The notes under the pieces: model-generated | Seen by the model: the letters and a program-made list of their open reading frames with translations, nothing else | Told to the model about the DNA's origin: nothing | Databases searched by the model: none | Position numbers and translations under genes: made by a program | Shown: piece by piece, positions 57,935 through 64,000 of the stretch | Numbering within the stretch: position 1 is the first letter of the stretch | Layout: the number at the start of each line of letters is the position of its first letter | Source: Brasenia schreberi | Taxonomy: Eukaryota; Streptophyta; Magnoliopsida; Nymphaeales; Cabombaceae | DNA length: 64,000 bases | Assembly (NCBI GenBank): GCA_036023115.1 | Contig: JAYKKT010000059.1 | Span: 8,071,001 to 8,135,000, forward strand | Direction of reading: 5' to 3'

Positions 57935-58135
57935 AATCTAATGCATACAGTTGGACGACTAAAATCTCACATAAATAAAACTGCCAAATGGCGGAGTCCA
58001 TTTTCACATTTTTTTATTGGATATTATAAATATTTCAAGCCTCAAAAGCCCACAGTTGGACAACTAAAATCTCAGTTAGACCCATTTTCACATTTTTTTA
58101 TTGGATATTATAAAAATTTCATGCCTCAAAATTCC
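57935..58135. repeat. Diverged tandem duplication (~95 bp)
   Basis: ACAGTTGGACRACTAAAATCTCA and ATTTTCACATTTTTTTATTGG occur twice in order, at about 57948-58045 and 58053-58120. Confidence 0.8.
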
Positions 58136-60484
58136 ATACTTTTGCTTTTCCCAGTCGCTTCACCAATGAAAACCAAGTTTGCATTCTTCCTTTTCACCCC
58201 TCTTATGTACGTAGCGGTTGAATCGGCTGCAGCTAGGGGTGTTCACCGTTTGGTTTGGCTGGGTTCTAGCCTCAAACCAAAAGGTTAGTTTTGGTTCTTA
58301 ATTTTTAGAGAACCGAACCAAATCAGAACCACGGTTGTACTTATTTGAGGATTTTGCTAAATACAACATATTGTGTCATGAGATTATTTAGATATATGGT
58401 CTATATTTTATATGTATATGAGGTTATAAAACTCATATAGGTATATAAACTTATAAACTTTTCAAGATTTAAATCCATTTAAGTATATATATATATATAC
58501 ATTTATATGTATATAAGGTTATAAAACTCATATACATAAACTTAAAAAGATTATATGTATAAGTTTTATAACTTTATATACATATAAAACATGAATATAT
58601 ATAATGGTTTCATGTCCAGATCTTGGTGGTTTGCATATATTGAGGAGACATGCCGAAGTTTTACTGCTTCTCTCTCTCTCTCTCTCTCTCCAATTATAGC
58701 ACTCAGTTGTAACAATCATCAACTAATTGCGCGGAGCACTTAATCGAGCGAGCATGCAAACTTGCTGCTTGCAGGTAGAGCTGCCAATTTGTTCGGACCT
58801 GCTTGGCCCTACAGCAGCAGGGCCCACATCTTTCAAGGGCCTGAATTTGCCAGGTCTGTCATGGCCCTTGAAGGGCTCCAGGTCGGGCCATATACTATCA
58901 TGTTATACATTAATATTATATATGTGTGTATTTGTGTATATATATTTTCATAACATATATACAGTATATACTTTTGGTCCTCCGGGCGGCCTGGCCCAGT
59001 CCACCTTGGCCCGCATGGCCCTGTTTGTGTCTGGGGTTAAGGACAACCCGCAATGTACGATTATGTTCTGGCCCGGATGCTTTGGCATGCTTTAGGAGTC
59101 GTGACAAAACTGCCCTGCTAGAAAATAGCTATGCGGGACCAAGAGTTCCGTGATCTCAACAGCCTGTGTTAAACGGGCTGCAGGACCACTTGGTGCCGAA
59201 AATAGAGGCGAGACAACTGCATCTCAGTGAAGCAAACCACCACCCCAGGGCGAGAGGGGCCGGCCCATTTCGATGGTCTATAGGCCATCGAAATCGATTA
59301 TCATATTTTACCATTTGGGAAGAGAAAGAAGATGCAAGTACCACAAATTAGGGGTGTTCATGGTCTGCTTTGGTTCGGTTCTAGTTTCAACTTCAAATCA
59401 AACCAAACCTGAACAGTTAGTAAATTTTGGGAAACCAAACAAAACTATAAATTATAAAACTATATGAAACCACAAAAAGTGTTCTGTCTTGGCTCAGTTC
59501 CAAACCATGGTTGATTATGCTTTAAACATATAACACTGATAGCTAGTCAATAATATACGATCATCCCATAACAAATAAACTTTGACATACCACCATATAA
59601 AACTATGTCAACAATATATTTATAAATATAGAGGGGGGGAGGGGTAGTGCTATATTCTCAAGCCCATTCGTGCTTATATCTATTCAAATATTTCTACTAT
59701 TTTATCGATACGATCAAAGGTAGATATTGAATTTGAAAAACAAAATGTATAATTATACTTTTCATACTTCACATTTAATACACAATAATAAATTTTACTT
59801 TTAAATTCAAATATCCATCGGTAGAGACCTTCGAGTGGATTTCAGCATGAATGGGTTTGAGCATGAACCTCTCTCTCTCTCTATATGTGTGTGTGTTTGT
59901 GTGTTGGAAAATGGCGGGTAACAAAAGTGAAAACATCGGTGCTGTATTCATCTATATGCAAACTGTATATATGATCACAGCTCGATGATATGATCCGTTA
60001 GTAGCATTAGTTTTCAAAGAGTTCGGAATATGATCGGCGATGCAGTTAACCTCCCCCTACTAAATTAAAATGCCTTTCTTGGAGAATTAATCATATGCCT
60101 TCATCAATACATAATAGTGGTTTTGCATCCTGCTCATATTGTAAGGTGCTAGACCATATGCATTGCGGCCCTTGGTGGATAATAAAAAAGTTGTAGTTTT
60201 GGAGGAAAAAAAAATAAAAACCGAGTTTTTCTCATAATAAGTTGTATTGAATCCTGGCCATCACTAAGTTCTATCTTGTTTTATTATTTATTATACTAAA
60301 ATAACAAAATTTCTCTCTAAAGCTTTTAAGCTTTCATATGCATCTTTTAGAATGTTCATTATTTAATCTATTGTGCCTTCTTACAAGTCCGCCCGGGGAT
60401 TTCGTCCGTAAATGACTAAGCAACAGCTTATAATGAGGCGTTGTTGGTCTTACCATTGATTAATAACATCTACAGTTCTGCACC
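58136..60484. other. Intergenic with several degenerate-word repeats
   Basis: An ATG at 58168 opens MKTKFAFFLFTPLMYVAVES, a signal-peptide-like stretch that runs into a repeat beginning AGGGGTGTTCA at about 58236. GGTTC-word repeats lie at 58236-58345 and 59346-59520, and GGCCC-word repeats at 58782-58890 and 58975-59060. A TC run covers 58671-58691. No complete gene was seen. Confidence 0.45.
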
Positions 60485-60609
60485 GAGAGCATTAGCTCAA
60501 TCACAGGGCGCTCTACCACTGGAGCTGCTGGTGGGGAGTTCGACTCCCAGAGAGTGCATGTGTGGCGGTGTGTGTGTTATGCTTCGGCCTCGTAACAAAA
60601 AAAAAAAAC
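60485..60609 (+). mobile_element. tRNA-derived SINE, copy 1
   Basis: A-box-like TTAGCTCAATCACAGGGCG and B-box GAGTTCGACTCCC (60537-60549) are followed by a GTGTGTGTGTTATGCTTCGG body and a poly(A) tail. Two more copies occur at 60713 and 62390. Confidence 0.82.
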
Positions 60610-60712
60610 ATTTCAGATCAGATATTATCTTCTTATCACTGAGACCTCCTGTTGTGTCTCTGTGTTTAAGAAGTGTATTAAATTCTAGGCATCTTCATCA
60701 GTCCCCCATCTT

Positions 60713-60841
60713 TTTTTTTTACAAGAGGAGGCGGAAGCCTAACACACACACACACCACACATTCACCCTCTCGAAGTCAAACTCCCCACCAGCAGCAACG
60801 GCTCTAAAGTGCCCTAACGTTGAGCTAACTTTCTCAGTGCT
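60713..60841 (-). mobile_element. tRNA-derived SINE, copy 2
   Basis: The minus strand has GTTAGCTCAACGTTAGGGCA and GAGTTTGACTTCG, a (GT)n body and a poly(A) tail. A perfect 14-bp duplication, CAGTCCCCCATCTT, flanks it at 60699-60712 and 60842-60855. Confidence 0.88.
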
Positions 60842-60855
60842 CAGTCCCCCATCTT

Positions 60856-61812
60856 GTTGAAACACTAAAGTTGAATATCTAAAAATGCCATTTTAAGATG
60901 CAAGAAAGTGTTTTTTGAACTCCCATGCCATGCATTTTCACATTATATCAAACTTACATTGTATATATTTTGTTTTAGCATCTTAAATGAGAGTCCCTAT
61001 GTTTTAAGAACTCTCTAGATTTCAAGTTCTGAAAGTTTATGTTCTATTCATCAACCAACAATCTTAAATCAAATAACATGACTGAGTATATTTGTTTCTT
61101 TAAAACTTCCACAATCAAAGTAAAAGACATATGGGGTCAAGTCCATCTCAAATTAATATCATAATGTTAATATCATCCACATATGCTCATGCATCGTGAA
61201 CATAAGTTCCTAATTACTTTTATGTCGATAAAAGATCAAGGATCAAGTTCCCCTTGAGTTTAAGGCAGCATTTTTCTTCTTTATCTTGATTTACAATCAA
61301 AATGCAAGATGAGAATGACCAAAAATATACGAGGAATTATTCAAAATAACAACATAAAATATTTTATTTTTTATAAATATGTATCATGTCTAACATAAAT
61401 GTTTGCCTCTGTGTGTGTTGTTGGAGTAACTAAAGAAACAAATCTGATAAAAAAATTGTATTTCTCCTATATAATGATAAATCCATGATTTAACATTAAG
61501 CAACCTAAAAGGAAGAATGGTATTTCCAGTAGGGTTCATATTTGATTTCGTACACCAATTGTCTTCGTGACATTGTCCTGTATATATGCAAGGGATGGAT
61601 GAAGACATAATTATTACATATGCAAGACACCCATGTGATTCAGAGTATTATTCTTCATCCAACTTTTTCCCAAAATGAGGATGTTAAGAAGAAGGGAGGG
61701 AATTTCCATGTTAGAATATGATTACTCAATATTTCATTGTCAAGCTAAGGAATCTATCATCCAAGGAGATACATCAAAAGAAAATATTCTAGAATCCATC
61801 ACAAATTATTGC
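60856..61812. other. Intergenic, AT-rich
   Basis: No gene or known element was recognised. Confidence 0.45.
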
Positions 61813-61880
61813 ACGCTAGCTGTCGGTTGCCTAACACAATCCTCCTCTTTCATCTGATCTTAGACCAATCATGGAAGGAT
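61813..61880 (-). mobile_element. Decayed 5' fragment of a short RTE derivative
   Basis: GCTAGCTGTCGGTTGCCTAA and what follows match the reverse complement of the RTE 5' end with many changes. Confidence 0.55.
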
Positions 61881-61930
61881 GAACACAATTAAGGTTAGAA
61901 AAACTGATCCATGTAGTGCAGATGAACTGA

Positions 61931-62106
61931 CAGCGGCGGATTTAGAACTTTTGGTGGGGAGAGGCAAATAGTCTATTAGAGTGCTTAAGGCAGGATAACC
62001 CATGCATTATAATTGACAATTCAGTCAGTCTTATAGTTTTCTTATTGATTTCTCAAATTTCAGGTGAGGAGACCGCCCATTTTCGCTGAATGTAGATCTG
62101 CCACTG
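61931..62106. mobile_element. hAT-type miniature element
   Basis: The ends CAGCGGCGGATTTAGA and TGTAGATCTGCCACTG are inverted repeats of the CAGYGGCRGATYTA type common in plant hAT elements. It has 176 bp and no coding. The 8-bp flanks match poorly. Confidence 0.65.
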
Positions 62107-62389
62107 TGTATAGGATAGGTAAAACTCTGGTAACGATCAATGCTATTGAGTTCATGAACTTGATCACAACGCGTTTTTGCTGAAGTTGGTTTTATCATGC
62201 TAGAGTGGCAAGAATTTTGCTGATCCTAATGGATTTGGATATGAATGCAGTCGTGAATTGATTGAAAGCTCTTTATAGCAATTATTCAAATTTGATCAAG
62301 GTTTCAGAAGCAAAAAACAATCGGGTATGGGTCTTCTATTACCTGACCCATTGGCAATACTCCCTATTGGCACCAGCAACAGCTGGGAA

Positions 62390-62525
62390 TTTTTTTCTTC
62401 TCACAAAGGGAGGCTGAATTTTAAACACACACAAACTTGCACCCCCCGGGAGTCGAACTCCCCACGAGCAACGAGGGCGTCAAAGCACCTCGCCATTGGC
62501 TAACGATTTTCGCGCGAAGACAAGA
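62390..62525 (-). mobile_element. tRNA-derived SINE, copy 3
   Basis: The minus strand has GTTAGCCAATGGCGAGGTGC, the B-box GAGTTCGACTCCC and a GTGTGTGTTTAAAATTCAGC body ending in an A-rich tail. It lies about 90 bp upstream of the TATA box of the next gene. Confidence 0.82.
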
Positions 62526-62583
62526 TTTCCTAATTCACCACGGGTGGTGGCCCTATTACTAGGTCTTCAATAGATGCATACCG

Positions 62584-62620
62584 CCCCAATTACATTGGCC
62601 GGTACATTCTGTTTATATAT
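62584..62620 (+). promoter_or_regulatory. Core promoter: CCAAT and TATA boxes
   Basis: CCAAT at 62586-62590 and TATATA at 62613-62618 lie about 80 and 50 bp upstream of the ATG at 62670. A start of transcription near 62645 is expected, which rules against the earlier ATG at 62574. Confidence 0.6.
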
Positions 62621-62669
62621 GACCCATGGAGACTGCAGCGCCACCCTCATGAGCTCAATATACACAGAG

Positions 62670-63602
62670 ATGGCCGGAATTTTCTGTGTGGTTGCTGCCT
62701 TACGATACAAGGCTGCCAGAAATGCTGCAGGACTCCTCCCTAAATGCAAAGAATTCCTCTTTTCAACCACCCAAAACGAGAATTTGATGCACCGGAAAAA
62801 CTTCTCGTCGAACTCCTTGGATTCTCTTGCCAGAAAAGTAACCAGAATCCATCAAATACTTGAGCAGGAAGGCGTGGCCCTTCTGCCCGGTTGCTATGAT
62901 GCGCTCTCGGCCGCAATCATTGAGAAGACTGGCTTCAGAGCTGGCTTCATCTCCGGTTACTCTGTCTCTGCGGCCCGCCTCGGCAAGCCCGATATCGGCC
63001 TAATGACGTAAACTCACATCCATTTCTCCCCAACTTCGAATGCTCTCACCTTCTTCTCTAAGTTTTTATATATATATATACGCTCAATCTCATACATTCT
63101 CTTCCAACATTTTCATCGTTGATAGTGGTGATCCATGACAAAGATTTAAAACAAAAAATCAAACCGTATTATTGAGCATTAAATGTGAGTATGAAAGGTA
63201 ATATCGTACACTTATTTTTTACTATTCAAATCTTTGCGGTGAACAAATGGTAAAAATCTTTGAGGAAGATTGAGCATGAACTATACCCTAAAGAGAGATT
63301 AGATCATATACACCACTTACATTATGGTTCACTAATGCCTAACTTATTTTGTAGGAACATGACTAATAATATTATTTTTTGTATTTTTTAAAAACTCTTG
63401 AAAATTTTTAAATTATACTTTTACCATAAAAAAAAGTAAAAGTTGACAATATTATGCATGATCTGATTTTCTTATATATATATACTTATGGATGTACGTA
63501 TTTTGATAGACGGAATTAATCTTGGCAGGCCACCGGAGATGGCGGAAGCGGCAAGGACCATTTGTGCAGTGGCCCCTAAGATCCCGTTCATTGCAGATGC
63601 TG
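62670..63602 (+). CDS. Isocitrate lyase/PEP mutase superfamily protein, 5' part
   Basis: Exon 1 is 62670-63007 (donor AC|GTAAAC) and exon 2 is 63529-63602 (acceptor TTGGCAG, donor CTG|GTACGA). The gene continues beyond the window. After an N-terminal stretch rich in Arg/Ala/Ser that looks like an organelle presequence, it has LLPGCYDALSAAIIEKTGFR, AGFISGYSVSAARLGKPDIG and PPEMAEAARTICAVAPKIPF followed by IADA. This is the PEP mutase/isocitrate lyase barrel start, as in plant petal-death and carboxyvinyl-carboxyphosphonate phosphorylmutase-like proteins that cleave C-C bonds of 2-substituted malates. The start at 62670 is chosen from the TATA position. The exons read without a break. Confidence 0.88.
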
Positions 63603-64000
63603 GTACGAAATCTAGTTACAGTATTACCGCTTTTATTGCATTTAACAATCAACCTAAATAAATCTCTAAATTCATACGTTAGTTCACTTCTTAAAGTCTC
63701 ACCAGTGGGTAGCTGCAGTTTCAACTATTATTAATATTATTGTTGTTGCTGTTGTTTGGGTCATTGGCATAGTGTTAGATATTGTCAACTTGTGACCTTC
63801 AATTTGAGGTTTCTGCCTTCGTAATCAGGTGGATAAACAGAAGGGAACTTGTTGGATCCCTGAAATAGAAAAGCAGAAGACTTACCGGACCATAGATTTA
63901 AGAGATTTAGAAGATCATGACCAAGCTGCATAATTGCGTAAAATGATATTTTCAAAAAAGAAAAGAAAAAGTGCATGAATGGTATGCTTTTCGGTGCTAA
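63603..64000 (+). other. Intron 2 of the PEP mutase-like gene (incomplete)
   Basis: It begins GTACGA and no acceptor with family coding was found before the window ends. Confidence 0.6.

Noticed and set aside
60485..60560. A tRNA gene
   Set aside because: Only A and B boxes are tRNA-like. The acceptor stem does not pair, and the unit recurs with a poly(A) tail and target duplications, so it is a SINE.

Overview
This is nuclear DNA from a flowering plant. The evidence is AT-rich sequence, spliced genes with GT-AG introns, Ty1/copia retrotransposons with initiator-Met primer sites, RTE-clade LINEs with (TTG)n tails, tRNA-derived SINEs, and plant gene families (PIG-L, PC-esterase, phosphoglucan water dikinase, ABCC, plant Aurora, FAR1-like). 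The species cannot be named from the sequence. About two thirds of the window is transposon-derived, much of it nested.

Region 1 (about 0.8-29.1 kb) is one gene on the minus strand that is easy to miss. It encodes PIG-L, the N-acetylglucosaminyl-phosphatidylinositol de-N-acetylase of GPI-anchor synthesis. Ten small exons splice in perfect phase to a protein of about 262 residues. Its introns are full of mobile DNA: intron 2 is 20.0 kb and intron 3 is 3.5 kb. Intron 2 holds an old LINE split by a copia element (itself split by a LINE) and by a composite LINE, followed by a 3.8 kb non-autonomous LTR element. That LTR element carries fragments of four host genes: a receptor-like kinase, Aurora kinase, an ABCC transporter and NUP188. 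Intron 3 holds a 2.4 kb sister element that carries a scrambled piece of phosphoglucan water dikinase. A short RTE-derived element landed exactly across the 5' splice site of exon 3, and its target-site duplication kept the site intact.

Region 2 (about 29.1-32.7 kb) is mostly intergenic, with a LINE tail and one short RTE derivative. Region 3 (about 32.7-50.7 kb) is a decayed tandem family of PC-esterase (trichome-birefringence-like) genes on the minus strand. There are two multi-exon copies and three first-exon fragments, split by a 7.4 kb copia element at 36,630-44,006. The first exons carry a coding minisatellite.

Region 4 (about 50.7-62.5 kb) is gene-poor. It contains a 3'-truncated LINE, a foldback element, tandem duplications, dispersed repeats built from degenerate short words, tRNA-derived SINEs and a hAT-type miniature element. 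Region 5 (62.6 kb to the end) is the start of a plus-strand gene of the isocitrate lyase/PEP mutase superfamily, with a TATA box and a likely organelle presequence. It runs off the window.

Most long open frames in the window are LINE or copia remnants or minisatellite translations. The two intact-looking genes (PIG-L and the PEP mutase-like gene) are visible only by reading short exons. All calls are from reading the sequence; no database search was run.
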